Part shown: piece by piece, positions 1 to 8,355 of the stretch
Position numbering within the stretch: the first letter of the stretch is position 1
Layout: each line of letters starts with the position of its first letter
Assembly (NCBI GenBank): GCA_964544635.1
Contig: CAZJCK010000002.1
Span: forward strand, 51,776-115,775
Source of the DNA: CAZJCK01 sp964544635
GTDB lineage: Bacteria > Zixibacteria > MSB-5A5 > GN15 > FEB-12
Length of the DNA: 64,000 nucleotides
Reading direction: 5' to 3'
Notes under the pieces: model-generated
Database searches by the model: none
What the model was told of the DNA's origin: nothing
What the model saw: only the letters and a program-made list of their open reading frames with translations
Program-made: the position numbers and the translations under genes

Positions 1-2
1 TC

Positions 3-74
3 ATCAACACGATCGACGGTTACGTGTACGATGCCGGTATCCTCCCGACAATCGGTCTCAACTATCGCTTCTGA
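3..74 (+). CDS. C-terminal end of an outer-membrane beta-barrel protein (5' partial)
   Basis: Only the last 23 codons are in the window, and the gene runs off the left edge. The reading ends in a strand-like segment finishing GLNYRF and a TGA stop. A terminal aromatic residue, usually Phe, at the end of an amphipathic strand is the established BAM-complex recognition signal of outer-membrane barrels. That pattern is the only evidence for the call, and the family cannot be named. Confidence 0.45.
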   Translation: MNTIDGYVYDAGILPTIGLNYRF

Positions 75-99
75 TCTCGTTCACTTCACTTGACATCGA

Positions 100-696
100 T
101 TGGCGGCTCCGCCATTCATACCATATGAACGCCTGCTCTTCATCGGATACCGGCTGATGCCGTCCGGCTCCAGAGGCACGTCATACGAACTGCCGACGCC
201 CGGAAACGGTGTCAGCGGGCTGCAACTCTTCCGCTTTCTCGGCAGCCTGTTACCGGTATGGTATCGCCTGCTGTTGCTGCTGTCCGGTCTGCTCATACTG
301 GTGCCGTTTGCGTTTTTTGACGAAGCGCAGTGGACGGTCGGGGTGTTTCTGGGCTTTTCCGCCCCGCTCGTATTCGCCGTGATTATCTCGCCGATTCTCA
401 GGGTTCGCTATGGCGCCGATGTCGTCCGTCGACTCACCGTCACCAGCGACGAACTCCTCATTGAAACTCTCGCCGAAGATCACCGTCTCGCTCTGGAGAG
501 GATTTCACGGATCGAAGTAGCAACGTCGATCGCCGACACTGTCCGTCGCTGGCGCATTGAAGGCGCCGGCAGCGTACTGGCACTGCGGATATGGGTGCCG
601 GCGTCGGCAGCGTCGGTTAAGCATGAGTATGCGGTGCTGACAGCCGAACTCTCCAAACGTCTTGCCGACCGTTTCCACCAAAAAGAAACGGCGTAG
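100..696 (+). CDS. Small membrane protein with two TM helices and a PH-like tail, unknown function
   Basis: The frame opens with TTG at 100. An ATG at 157 (codon 20) is an equally plausible start and would give 179 residues. Two hydrophobic segments lie at about residues 54-73 and 82-102 and are followed by a roughly 95-residue soluble domain of alternating strands (ISPILRVRYGADVVRRLTVT onward). This is the architecture of bacterial PH-domain or YdbT-like membrane proteins. I do not recognise a specific family. It is convergent with gyrA, and its stop codon lies inside the stem of the gyrA terminator. Confidence 0.55.
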   Translation: MAAPPFIPYERLLFIGYRLMPSGSRGTSYELPTPGNGVSGLQLFRFLGSLLPVWYRLLLLLSGLLILVPFAFFDEAQWTVGVFLGFSAPLVFAVIISPILRVRYGADVVRRLTVTSDELLIETLAEDHRLALERISRIEVATSIADTVRRWRIEGAGSVLALRIWVPASAASVKHEYAVLTAELSKRLADRFHQKETA

Positions 697-717
697 CAGG
701 CGGGACCTGCTACGCCG
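682..717 (-). terminator. Rho-independent terminator of gyrA
   Basis: A perfect 12-bp stem (689-700 pairing with 706-717) has a 5-nt loop and, on the minus strand, is followed by a T-rich run (TTTCTTTTT). It ends the gyrA transcript. The stem includes the stop codon of the convergent plus-strand gene. On the plus strand no T-run follows, so it is mainly a minus-strand terminator. Confidence 0.85.
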
Positions 718-740
718 CAATTATTGTCTACGATGCGGCG

Positions 741-3173
741 CTACGCTTCGTCTTCGTTGACGACACGGGCGACATCGGTCACCTTGTCGTCCTTGCGCAG
801 GTTGATCAGCCGCACGCCCTGCGTATTGCGGCCGATCGACTTGATATCCTTGACCGCCTGGCGGTTGGCAATACCCTTCTTGGTGATGATGATCAGTTCG
901 TCCTGATCCAGCACCTCCAGAAGCGCCACCACCTCGCCGTTGCGGGTCGACGCCTTGATATTGATGATACCCTTGCCGCCTCGGTTGGTGACTCGGTAAT
1001 CCTCGATATCGGTACGCTTGCCGTAACCGTTTTCGGTAATGGTCAGGAGCGTGGCGTCGCGCTTGAAGGTGACCATGCTCACGACATAGTCCTCTTTGGC
1101 CAGGTTGATACCCTTGACGCCGTAGGCGGTACGACCCATCGGCCGGACCTTCTCCTCGTTGAAGCGAATCGCCATCCCCTTGCGGGTGCCGAGGACGATA
1201 TCGTAGGTACCGTCGGTGATCTCCGCTTCGATCAGTTCGTCACCGTCGGGGATGTTCATGGCGTTGACACCGGCCTTACGCGGGTTGCTGAAAGCGTCGA
1301 GCGACGTTTTCTTGATCATACCCTGGCGGCTGGCCATGACAACGAATTCATCTTCGACAAACTCGCGAACACGAATGAAGCCGGCCAGGCGTTCGTCTTT
1401 GTCGATGCCACAGAGGTTGACGATCGGTTTGCCCTTGGCCAGACGTCCGCCGGTCGGAATCTCGTGCACCTTCACCCAGTAACAGCGTCCGGTATTGGTG
1501 AAGAACATGATGTAGTCGTGGGTTGAGGCGATGAAGAGGTGTTCGGCGAAATCGTCTTCCTTGGTCTCGATTCCCTTCACTCCCATGCCACCGCGCTGCT
1601 GCCGCCGGTAAGCCGATACCGAGAGGCGCTTCACATAGCCGAGGTGCGATATGGTGATGACCATTTCCTCTTCGGCGATCAGGTCTTCGAGCGAAAGTTC
1701 TTCGGCCGAATCCTGGATCACGGTGCGGCGTTCATCGCCATACTTCTTGACCAGCTCGTTGGTTTCATCTTTGATTATCTGCATTCGGAGTTGCTTGCTG
1801 CCGAGGATCGATTTGAACCGTTCGATCTGCTGGAGCAGATCGCGATACTCAGCCTCGATTTTCTCGCGTTCCAGGCCGGTCAGGCGCTGCAGGCGCATCT
1901 CGAGGATGGCGGTCGCCTGGCGCTCCGAAAGCTTGAATCGCTTCATCAAGTTTTCCCGGGCGGTCGGCGTGTCCTTCGACTTCTTGATCGTCTCGATGAC
2001 GGCATCGATATTATCCAGCGCAATCTTGTATCCTTCAAGAATGTGAGCACGCTCTTCGGCCTTGCGCAGATCGTATTCGGTACGCTTGACGATGACGTGA
2101 TGGCGATGATCGATGAACGCCTGGATCATCTCTTTCAGCGACATCGGCTTCGGAATACCATGATCAAGACCAAGCATGATCACCGAGAATGTCACCTGCA
2201 GGGTAGTGTGCTTGTAGAGCTGGTTGAGGATAACCTCATTCGGGGCGTCGCGCTTCAGTTCGATCACAATGCGCATACCGTCCCGATCCGATTCGTCGCG
2301 CAGATCGGTGATGCCCTCAATCTTCTTGTCGCGCACCAGGTCGGCAATCTTTTCGAGCAGGTTCGATTTGTTTACCTGGTAGGGAATTTCGGTAACGACC
2401 AGGGCTTCCTTGCCACTCTTCATTACCTCGTTCACCACCTTGGCGCGCACGAGGATGCTGCCGCGGCCGGTTTCGAACGCCTGGCGGATGCCGTCACGAC
2501 CGTTGATGATACCGCCGGTCGGGAAGTCGGGGCCGGGAACGATTTCAATGAGGTCGGCGTTGGACAACTCCGGATCGTCGATGACCGCGGTGACAGCCTT
2601 GCCGATCTCAGTCAGGTTGTGCGGCGGAATGCTGGTTGCCATACCGACGGCGATACCGGTCGTACCGTTGCACAACAGGTTGGGGAACTTGCCGGGCAGG
2701 ACAGTCGGTTCGCGCAGGGTACCGTCGTAGTTCGGCATGAACCGGACGGTTTCCTTTTCGAGATCGGCCAGCATCTCCATCGCCAGCGGCGTAAGGCGGG
2801 CTTCAGTATAACGCATCGCCGCGGCGCCATCACCGTCGACCGAACCAAAGTTACCCTGGCCGTCAACCAGCGGGTAGCGCATGTTGAATTCCTGGGCCAT
2901 ACGCACGAGGGTGGGGTAAACCACCTGCTCGCCGTGGGGATGATAATTACCGGACGTATCACCGCAGATCTTGGCGCACTTGCGGTGCGCCCGACCAGGG
3001 CTGAGATTGAGGTCGTTCATCGCCACCAGGATGCGCCGGTTGGACGGCTTCAAACCGTCTCGGAAATCCGGCAGCGCCCGGTTGGTGATGACCGACATGG
3101 AGTAATCGAGGTATGAGGCTTTCATCTCCTCTTCGAGGAAAATCGGCTCAATGCGTTGTCGCTCAATGGCCAT
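741..3173 (-). CDS. gyrA: DNA gyrase subunit A
   Basis: Cleavage-religation subunit of the type IIA topoisomerase that introduces negative supercoils together with GyrB; gyrB is not in this window. At 810 aa it is close to the usual length. The catalytic tyrosine is Y122 in AAAMRYTEARL, at the same position as in E. coli. The N-terminal winged-helix/tower domains span about 30-495 and the six-bladed C-terminal DNA-wrapping domain spans 500-805. The GyrA box at 525-531 reads QQRGGMG, whereas the consensus is QRRGGKG, so two positions differ. The quinolone region is unusual: HPHGEQVVYP places Gln at 83 and Pro at 87 where E. coli has Ser and Asp. The minus-strand ATG at 3173 gives the standard N-terminus. 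Topoisomerase IV ParC is the alternative, but the length and Y122 numbering favour GyrA. Confidence 0.95.
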   Translation of the reverse strand: MAIERQRIEPIFLEEEMKASYLDYSMSVITNRALPDFRDGLKPSNRRILVAMNDLNLSPGRAHRKCAKICGDTSGNYHPHGEQVVYPTLVRMAQEFNMRYPLVDGQGNFGSVDGDGAAAMRYTEARLTPLAMEMLADLEKETVRFMPNYDGTLREPTVLPGKFPNLLCNGTTGIAVGMATSIPPHNLTEIGKAVTAVIDDPELSNADLIEIVPGPDFPTGGIINGRDGIRQAFETGRGSILVRAKVVNEVMKSGKEALVVTEIPYQVNKSNLLEKIADLVRDKKIEGITDLRDESDRDGMRIVIELKRDAPNEVILNQLYKHTTLQVTFSVIMLGLDHGIPKPMSLKEMIQAFIDHRHHVIVKRTEYDLRKAEERAHILEGYKIALDNIDAVIETIKKSKDTPTARENLMKRFKLSERQATAILEMRLQRLTGLEREKIEAEYRDLLQQIERFKSILGSKQLRMQIIKDETNELVKKYGDERRTVIQDSAEELSLEDLIAEEEMVITISHLGYVKRLSVSAYRRQQRGGMGVKGIETKEDDFAEHLFIASTHDYIMFFTNTGRCYWVKVHEIPTGGRLAKGKPIVNLCGIDKDERLAGFIRVREFVEDEFVVMASRQGMIKKTSLDAFSNPRKAGVNAMNIPDGDELIEAEITDGTYDIVLGTRKGMAIRFNEEKVRPMGRTAYGVKGINLAKEDYVVSMVTFKRDATLLTITENGYGKRTDIEDYRVTNRGGKGIINIKASTRNGEVVALLEVLDQDELIIITKKGIANRQAVKDIKSIGRNTQGVRLINLRKDDKVTDVARVVNEDEA

Positions 3174-3369
3174 ATCTGAATTCTGCTCCCTATCTCCTGG
3201 GGGTCCTGAAATCTCGCTGTTTACAAGCCTTTATACCCTCTTATAGTACCATGTGTGCAGTACGATAGCAAACAAAAAAACAGCCGAAATGGGCCTATAT
3301 TCTGTTACCGGACAACAGCTTACAGAGCCGTTGCGGCGATAATGACCAGACCGGCCGAAAGTCTTTTTG

Positions 3370-3397
3370 TTGCCGGACATATTTCGAATTGTATAAT
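3370..3397 (+). promoter_or_regulatory. Candidate sigma-70 promoter giving a leaderless or very short-leader mRNA
   Basis: TTGCCG (3370-3375) and a perfect TATAAT (3392-3397) are separated by 16 bp. The expected transcription start falls at about 3404, next to the ATG at 3405. No Shine-Dalgarno sequence precedes that ATG, so the transcript may be leaderless. Confidence 0.45.
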
Positions 3398-3404
3398 GGG
3401 CACC

Positions 3405-3929
3405 ATGCTGAACCGACCTCTCGCAATCATTCTGACCGCCGTGCTGCTCATTGCCGGCCTCGCCTCGACCACTGCGGCAGACGACCCGTTTACGCTCGAT
3501 AATTTGCTGGGTAGCTGGGATGCTGTCGGTTGGGTGATCTTTCCGATGGTCGGCGCCAAAATGGACATCGACGGCAATCTGTCGGTCGCTCATGATTCGA
3601 CCGGCCGAAACTATGTCACGGTGCTGAGTGCCGAGAAGTTCATGGTGTCGTATTCCGCGAACGGTCTGGTGGTCCCCGACACCGACTCCGATTCCCTGAC
3701 CTGGACAGTCCGCGACAGTTTCAAGCGGACGGTGCAGTATCGCGGGTTGGTGACGGATGCCGGGATCTCCGGCAGTATGGAGTATGGGAAACGGACCTAC
3801 AGCTTCAGTCTGGCCGAAACGTCGATCGACACCATGCACGTCGTTCTTCACCGGCGGCACACCGAAACGGCGGAAACGGAACAGATCGGTGAGCTCGTCC
3901 TGACACCATCAGTTGCCGGCGCCAAGTGA
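3405..3929 (+). CDS. Secreted protein of unknown function
   Basis: This is a 174-aa protein starting MLNRPLAIILTAVLLIAGLA, a typical Sec signal peptide with cleavage expected near AAD at about 23-25. An upstream in-frame extension to 3255 is open but would bury the signal peptide, so the ATG at 3405 is preferred. The mature part is strand-rich (LLGSWDAVGWVIFPMVGAKM near its start), resembling small lipocalin or 'lipid-binding' periplasmic folds, but I recognise no family. Its 3' end overlaps the convergent peptidase gene by 21 bp. Confidence 0.6.
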   Translation: MLNRPLAIILTAVLLIAGLASTTAADDPFTLDNLLGSWDAVGWVIFPMVGAKMDIDGNLSVAHDSTGRNYVTVLSAEKFMVSYSANGLVVPDTDSDSLTWTVRDSFKRTVQYRGLVTDAGISGSMEYGKRTYSFSLAETSIDTMHVVLHRRHTETAETEQIGELVLTPSVAGAK

Positions 3930-4526
3930 CGCCGCTTCGGTCGCGGTATCCCCAACGTAATACCAGTGCCATGATTCCCACCAGAGCGACTCGGGTGAAG
4001 CCTCCGGATAGCTCTCGCGAAAACCATACCGTGGGGCGTTCTTCTTCAGCCAGTCATATGCCGGGGTGAAGGCGAAGGCGGCCTCGGACGGCACGAGATC
4101 GAATGCCCGGCCGGTATGATGTTCCGAATAGCCGGGCGGCGCGACATGCTTGACAATGCGCTCGAACGGCTCTCCCTTCTTCAGCCGTCGCGAGATAATG
4201 CGACGCTGGAAATCGGGGGAGCGATAGCCGGAATCGATCAGCAGATCAATGCTGTCCTTTTTGGCATCCTGTGCCATAGTCACGAAGGCGTCGCGCGCCT
4301 CCTTCAGCAGGTATATGCGATACTCCTCGAAAGTAAACCGATCCGGCACCCGTGACAATTCGACCGGGTCGGCCCAGCTGGTCGAGTCGATCCAGCGCGC
4401 GCACCAGAACTCCGGAATGGCGTAGGTGCTGTCGTTGATCGCGAGCGAGTCGTTGCACGCCGGTTCGTCGGCCGCAACACCAGCCGCAACCAACAAGAGT
4501 ACTGCGAGTTTCAGGACCTGGCGCAA
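3909..4526 (-). CDS. VanY-type D-alanyl-D-alanine carboxypeptidase (M15B metallopeptidase)
   Basis: Exported zinc peptidase expected to trim the D-Ala-D-Ala end of peptidoglycan stem peptides in the periplasm. It has 205 aa with a signal peptide (MRQVLKLAVLLLVAAGVA). The M15 zinc motif SxHxxGxAxD is present as SEHHTGRAFD (H136, D143), and the catalytic Glu plus third ligand appear as ESWHW (E184, H187). YRSPDFQ (101-107) matches the family's substrate-loop motif. All catalytic residues are intact. No vancomycin-resistance partners are nearby, so a housekeeping cell-wall role is the simplest reading. The start ATG at 4526 lies right before the leader. Confidence 0.88.
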   Translation of the reverse strand: MRQVLKLAVLLLVAAGVAADEPACNDSLAINDSTYAIPEFWCARWIDSTSWADPVELSRVPDRFTFEEYRIYLLKEARDAFVTMAQDAKKDSIDLLIDSGYRSPDFQRRIISRRLKKGEPFERIVKHVAPPGYSEHHTGRAFDLVPSEAAFAFTPAYDWLKKNAPRYGFRESYPEASPESLWWESWHWYYVGDTATEAASLGAGN

Positions 4527-4541
4527 GAGCGTGTCCGTTAT

Positions 4542-5018
4542 CTAACCGGTGTAACGGAGATTGGAGTTGGAGGAGGTCAGGATCGGCTCGTCGCTGGCAT
4601 ACCTGGCGGCCTCGACCTTGCCAATGAACAGCGAGTGATTACCGGTCGTGATCGCCTGTTCCAGGGTGCAGTCGAGGTAGCCGACCGCACCGGGGATGAG
4701 AGGCGATTTGGTTGCCGGGGCATCCTTGACATCGTATCCCTCCAGCTTCTCGTAGCCGGACTCGGCAGGACCGTAGTACGTCTTGACCACTGCTTCCTGC
4801 CCTTTGGCGATAAGATTGACCGCGAACGCCTTGTGCTTCTTGATCAGCGGCGCCGACTGGTGCTTGTTATGCACGGCCAGGGCGATCATGGGCGGTTCAC
4901 TGGAAATCTGGGTCAGCCAGCTGGCGGTAAAGGCGTTGCCGGTCTCTCCCTGGCCCATCGTGACGACATAGACGCCATATTCAAGCTGTTTCAGTACTTT
5001 GGCGATATCTTCGGACAT
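4542..5018 (-). CDS. Flavin reductase-like FMN-binding protein
   Basis: This 158-aa single-domain protein has the FMN-binding split-barrel fold (flavin reductase family, PF01613 type). It begins with the family pattern QLEYGVYVVTMGQGETGNAF followed by TASWLTQISSEPPMIALAVH, where the TASW and PP(M/L) segments bind FMN. It probably transfers electrons between NAD(P)H or a redox partner and flavin. It lies downstream of ferritin, and such reductases could supply electrons for iron release, but a terminator separates the two genes, so the link is only inference. The 15-bp gap to the following peptidase gene allows co-transcription. Confidence 0.85.
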   Translation of the reverse strand: MSEDIAKVLKQLEYGVYVVTMGQGETGNAFTASWLTQISSEPPMIALAVHNKHQSAPLIKKHKAFAVNLIAKGQEAVVKTYYGPAESGYEKLEGYDVKDAPATKSPLIPGAVGYLDCTLEQAITTGNHSLFIGKVEAARYASDEPILTSSNSNLRYTG

Positions 5019-5138
5019 ACATCAAATCCTTTCCGGTTGCTCCGTCTACCTGTTAACCAACTGGCTGTAGCATACATAACTGTCCGTCCCGGCGCAATGT
5101 TCAGTTCATGAATGTAACGGCTTCCGAGAACGGATCTA

Positions 5139-5167
5139 CAAAAAAACGGCCGCCCGATGGGCGACCG
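5139..5167 (-). terminator. Terminator after ferritin
   Basis: A 9-bp GC-rich stem (5147-5155 with 5159-5167, one G-U pair and a 3-nt loop) is followed on the minus strand by a run of at least six T. It separates ferritin from the flavin reductase gene. Confidence 0.88.
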
Positions 5168-5192
5168 CTTTGCATTCGCTTTTCAAGCGCTA

Positions 5193-5690
5193 CTACTTAT
5201 TCTCGATCATGTGCCAGAGACGGTTCTCCAGCATGAAGAGCTGGCCCTTGGTTTCGGCCATGCTGACCATCTGCAACAGCTCGGTGGCCGAGGAGACCTC
5301 TTCAACCTGCTCGTCGACTTTCCAGCGGATGAAGTTCTCCGTAGCCAGATCGTTCTCGTCGCGGGCCAGGCGATTGATTTCGTGCACCTGTTTGGTCACC
5401 ATCTTTTCGTGCTCGACGAATTGCTCGCAAATCTCCTTGAGCGACTTGTGGTCGATCTTGGGAGCGTCGATCGCCGTCAGCTTGACCTGGGCACCCTGGT
5501 CCAACAGGTAGTCGGCCAGCTTGGTGGCGTGCTCAATTTCCTCATCGGCCTGACGGAAGAAGTACTTGGCGAAAATCTTGAAGCCCATGTCTTCGCAGCT
5601 GTAGGCCATGGCGCGATAGGTCCAACTCGACCAGAATTCGTTCTTGATCTGTTCGTTGATGCGGTCAGCAACCTTTTGCGGAATCTGCAT
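5193..5690 (-). CDS. ftnA: Bacterial non-haem ferritin
   Basis: Cytoplasmic iron-storage protein (165 aa) forming a 24-mer cage that oxidises Fe(II) and stores it as a ferric mineral. The four-helix bundle carries the complete ferroxidase set, one residue offset from E. coli FtnA: E18, E51, H54, E95, Q128 and E131, with Y25 also present. No haem-binding Met typical of bacterioferritin is evident. A strong Shine-Dalgarno sequence (AGGAG, 6 nt from the ATG at 5690) fixes the start. A promoter with an overlapping 10-bp dyad lies directly upstream, which suggests metal- or redox-responsive control. Confidence 0.95.
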   Translation of the reverse strand: MQIPQKVADRINEQIKNEFWSSWTYRAMAYSCEDMGFKIFAKYFFRQADEEIEHATKLADYLLDQGAQVKLTAIDAPKIDHKSLKEICEQFVEHEKMVTKQVHEINRLARDENDLATENFIRWKVDEQVEEVSSATELLQMVSMAETKGQLFMLENRLWHMIENK

Positions 5691-5708
5691 TGTTATCTCC
5701 TCATTCTC

Positions 5709-5739
5709 AGCATACGTTTAGATTGATACCAATCCAAAC
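5709..5739 (-). promoter_or_regulatory. Ferritin promoter with overlapping operator dyad
   Basis: On the minus strand, TTGGAT (5737-5732) and TATGCT (5714-5709) are 17 bp apart. A dyad with 10-bp arms (GTTTAGATTG / CAATCCAAAC, one mismatch, 4-bp centre; 5716-5739) covers the -35 box and the spacer, a classic repressor position. The arms do not match the textbook Fur or IscR consensus, so the regulator is unknown. Confidence 0.55.
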
Positions 5740-5830
5740 TTGACTGCTACTTGTTAAGTTCCCTGAATGTCGCCATTTAGCGGCCAAACGCAAGCACTTC
5801 CGGCGACTTTTCGCAACAGATGAAAGCCCC

Positions 5831-5866
5831 TTTCAATTGCCGGTCGGCCAGCGCGGCCGATTGAAA
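5831..5866. repeat. Bulged intergenic stem-loop
   Basis: TTTCAA (5831-5836) pairs with TTGAAA (5861-5866) and TCGGCC (5844-5849) with GGCCGA (5855-5860), leaving a 7-nt bulge. It sits between the ferritin promoter and the pepF terminator. No T-run follows, and the function is unknown. Confidence 0.4.
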
Positions 5867-5894
5867 TGCACTTTCGGTTACGGATTGTTCTAAA

Positions 5895-5926
5895 TAGAAA
5901 AAAGCGCCCGCAATCACGGGCGCTTT
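5895..5926 (-). terminator. Terminator after pepF-like gene
   Basis: A perfect 10-bp stem (5901-5910 with 5917-5926, 6-nt loop) is followed on the minus strand by TTTTTTCTATTTA. It lies just after the peptidase stop codon. Confidence 0.9.
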
Positions 5927-5948
5927 GGTATGATATCGTTGGCGACGT

Positions 5949-7823
5949 TTAGCCTTCGTTCAGCAGTTGTTCCATCTGATCAACCAGTTCGGCAAACAGC
6001 GCAATGGTGCGGTCGATCGGTTCCGGTGTGGTCATGTCGACGCCGGCATCCTTGAGAATGTCGACCGGGTACTTGGAGCGACCGGTCGAGAGAAACTGCA
6101 TGTAGGTATCGAGCGCGCCCGGTTCTTCGTCGAGGATCTTCTGCGACAGCATCTGTGCGGCGGCATAGCAGGTAGCATACTGGTAGACATAGAACTGACG
6201 GTAGAAGTGGCCGATACGCATGCCGCCCATATCGTTGAGCGAATCGATGACCAGTTCCGGACCCCAGTATTTCTGGTAGATGTCGCGATAGGTCTTGCGG
6301 AAATAATCGGCCGAGAAGGACTCACCCGCCTCGACCCGTGCGTGAATCGCCATCTCGAATTCGCTGAACATCACCTGCGTGTAGAAGGTACCGATGATCT
6401 GCTCGATGTAGTAGTTCAGCAGGGCGATCTTCTCCTCACGCGATTCGACATTTTGCAGCATGTATTTCATCAGCACCGCTTCGTTGCAGGTCGACGCTAC
6501 CTCGGCCACAAACAGGGAATGACCACTGTTGCGATACGGTTCGTTGCGATTGGTGTAGTAGCTGTGCATGGCGTGGCCCATCTCATGCGCCAGCGTGAAA
6601 ATGTCGCCAAGCTGCTGGTTGTAGTTGAGAAGCACATAGGGATGTATCGAATAGGTTCCCCATTGATACGCACCCGAGCCCTTGCCTTCACTTTCAAAAA
6701 CGTCGATCCAGCCGGAGGTCAGGCCCTTTTCGAAGTCGCTCAGGTAGCGATTACCCATCGGCTCGAGACCCTCGAGCACCATCTCCCTGGCTTCATCATA
6801 TTCGTACTCACGCTTCATCTCGGGGAGCACCGGCACCCACATGTCGTAGGTGTAAAGGGTGTCGACACCGAGCAGCCGTTTGCGGATCGACGCCCACTTG
6901 TGCAGCGGCGCGAGGTTGGCATTGACGGCATCGATGAGGTTGTGGAAGACGTCGGTCGGGATGTTATCGTTGCTCAGGCCCATGTCGAGGCAGCTCTCAT
7001 AGCCGCGCGCCTGCATGTAGAAGTAATCCTTCTTGACCGACCCGCCCAGCGTGGCAGCCAGCGCATTGATGTAATTCTGGTAGGCCTTGTTGTACGCCTG
7101 GTTGGCGTCGCGGCGAACCCGGCGGTCGCTTGATTCGAGGAATGCCGCGTAGCGCTGCTTGGACAGCGCCACCAGGTTGGAATCTTCATCGTAGATCTCA
7201 CCGTATGAGATGTCGGCGTCGTTGATCATGTTGAAGACGTGTGACGGCGTCGATGCCACCGGGCCGGCCTGGGCCAGCAGTTCCTCCTGCTCCGCCGACA
7301 GGATGTGCTCCTTCTGGCGGATCAGATTCTCGAGGTAGAAGCGGTACTGATCCATCTCCGGATTCTTCGCCAGCATCGAGCGAAGTTCATCGTTGTCGAT
7401 AGCCAGGATTTCCGGCTCGATGTAGGCCGTCGCCTGTGAGTACTTGGAATAGAGGCTGGCGATCTTGCCCGCCTGCTCCTGGTTGGCACTGATCCGGTTG
7501 TCTTCGTCGAGCTTCAGGTAAGCGTACACATACAGGTTGTCGCCGATCAGCTCGACCGAGTCCTTCACCTGCAGGCACTCCAGCAGCATATCGGGATCGT
7601 CGAGCGTGCCCTGGTATTTGGCGAATAATTCAATGCCGTTCTTGAAACGCTCAAAGTCGGCCTCCCAGGCTGCCTGGTCGGCAAAAATGTCGGTCAAATC
7701 CCACTTGTACTCATCGGGGATGTCAGAACGCTGGCGCAGAGCACCGTCGTCGGCAACTGCCAACGCTGCCAGTGACATGGCCAGACCGAGCACAAGAATC
7801 AGTGGACGATTGAGGCGGGACAT
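5949..7823 (-). CDS. pepF: Exported M3B oligoendopeptidase F-type metallopeptidase
   Basis: Zinc endopeptidase cutting short peptides. At 624 aa it is the usual M3B size, and the zinc-binding HEMGH lies at 413-417 inside TLAHEMGHAMHSYY, with the third ligand Glu at about 441 in VAEVASTCNEA. The ATG at 7823 was chosen over an upstream in-frame start at 7898 because it has AAGGAG 6 nt upstream and directly begins a signal peptide (MSRLNRPLILVLGLAMSLAA). Most PepF proteins are cytoplasmic, so the signal peptide implies a periplasmic or outer-surface role, as seen in some environmental lineages. The gene is divergent from menI. Confidence 0.92.
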   Translation of the reverse strand: MSRLNRPLILVLGLAMSLAALAVADDGALRQRSDIPDEYKWDLTDIFADQAAWEADFERFKNGIELFAKYQGTLDDPDMLLECLQVKDSVELIGDNLYVYAYLKLDEDNRISANQEQAGKIASLYSKYSQATAYIEPEILAIDNDELRSMLAKNPEMDQYRFYLENLIRQKEHILSAEQEELLAQAGPVASTPSHVFNMINDADISYGEIYDEDSNLVALSKQRYAAFLESSDRRVRRDANQAYNKAYQNYINALAATLGGSVKKDYFYMQARGYESCLDMGLSNDNIPTDVFHNLIDAVNANLAPLHKWASIRKRLLGVDTLYTYDMWVPVLPEMKREYEYDEAREMVLEGLEPMGNRYLSDFEKGLTSGWIDVFESEGKGSGAYQWGTYSIHPYVLLNYNQQLGDIFTLAHEMGHAMHSYYTNRNEPYRNSGHSLFVAEVASTCNEAVLMKYMLQNVESREEKIALLNYYIEQIIGTFYTQVMFSEFEMAIHARVEAGESFSADYFRKTYRDIYQKYWGPELVIDSLNDMGGMRIGHFYRQFYVYQYATCYAAAQMLSQKILDEEPGALDTYMQFLSTGRSKYPVDILKDAGVDMTTPEPIDRTIALFAELVDQMEQLLNEG

Positions 7824-7932
7824 AATCTCTCCTTCTACTTGCTTTTTCACCCGTGCGGGCGAACATTCGTGGCTGTACAGATAGACGTGAATATACACAA
7901 TTAGTTATAAAAGATGGAGTACTCAGTTTCTC

Positions 7933-8355
7933 ATGCCTGATAAAATGTTTCGCCATGAGGCCCCGGTCCGCCTGCACCTGACCGATGCCGCCGGGGTCCT
8001 GTTTTTTGGCAGTTATTTCACCCTGGCTCACGATGCCTATGAATCGTTCATGGAATCAATCGATTGCCGCTTTGAAGAGATCTTTACACAAAGCGACTTC
8101 CTCATCCTGATCGTCCACGCCGAGGGGGACTACAAGGCCCCGCTGTATACCGGCGATCAGCTGGTGATCGACCTGACGTGCGGACGCCTGGGCGGCCGGT
8201 CGTACAGTTTGGATTACGAGATCAAGCGGGACGGTCAGGTGGTGGCAAGGATGAACACCGTGCATGTCTGTGTGGATAAAGAGTCGAAGAAATCACGGTC
8301 GCTTCCGGATAAGCTGCGCACGCAGCTGGCGGCGATCAGCCCGACCTGCGACTAA
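7933..8355 (+). CDS. menI: Hot-dog thioesterase, probable 1,4-dihydroxy-2-naphthoyl-CoA hydrolase
   Basis: A 140-aa 4HBT-fold protein. The catalytic Asp is D18 in LTDAAGVLFFGSYF, the pattern of the Asp-type DHNA-CoA thioesterases rather than the Glu-type EntH relatives. It would hydrolyse DHNA-CoA to DHNA between MenB and MenA. The position supports this: it converges on menE, the last gene of the men operon, and its TAA interleaves with the menE stop (shared CTAA at 8352-8355). It therefore needs its own promoter in the 109-bp divergent region shared with pepF. A generic acyl-CoA thioesterase is possible from sequence alone. Confidence 0.78.
   Translation: MPDKMFRHEAPVRLHLTDAAGVLFFGSYFTLAHDAYESFMESIDCRFEEIFTQSDFLILIVHAEGDYKAPLYTGDQLVIDLTCGRLGGRSYSLDYEIKRDGQVVARMNTVHVCVDKESKKSRSLPDKLRTQLAAISPTCD

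Noticed and set aside
1539..3116. 525-codon plus-strand open frame opposite gyrA
   Set aside because: Antisense of a highly conserved gene; composition follows the reverse complement of gyrA codons, and no domain is recognisable.
5967..7133. 388-codon plus-strand frame opposite the M3 peptidase
   Set aside because: His/Val-rich antisense translation typical of GC-rich coding DNA; no motif and no ribosome site.
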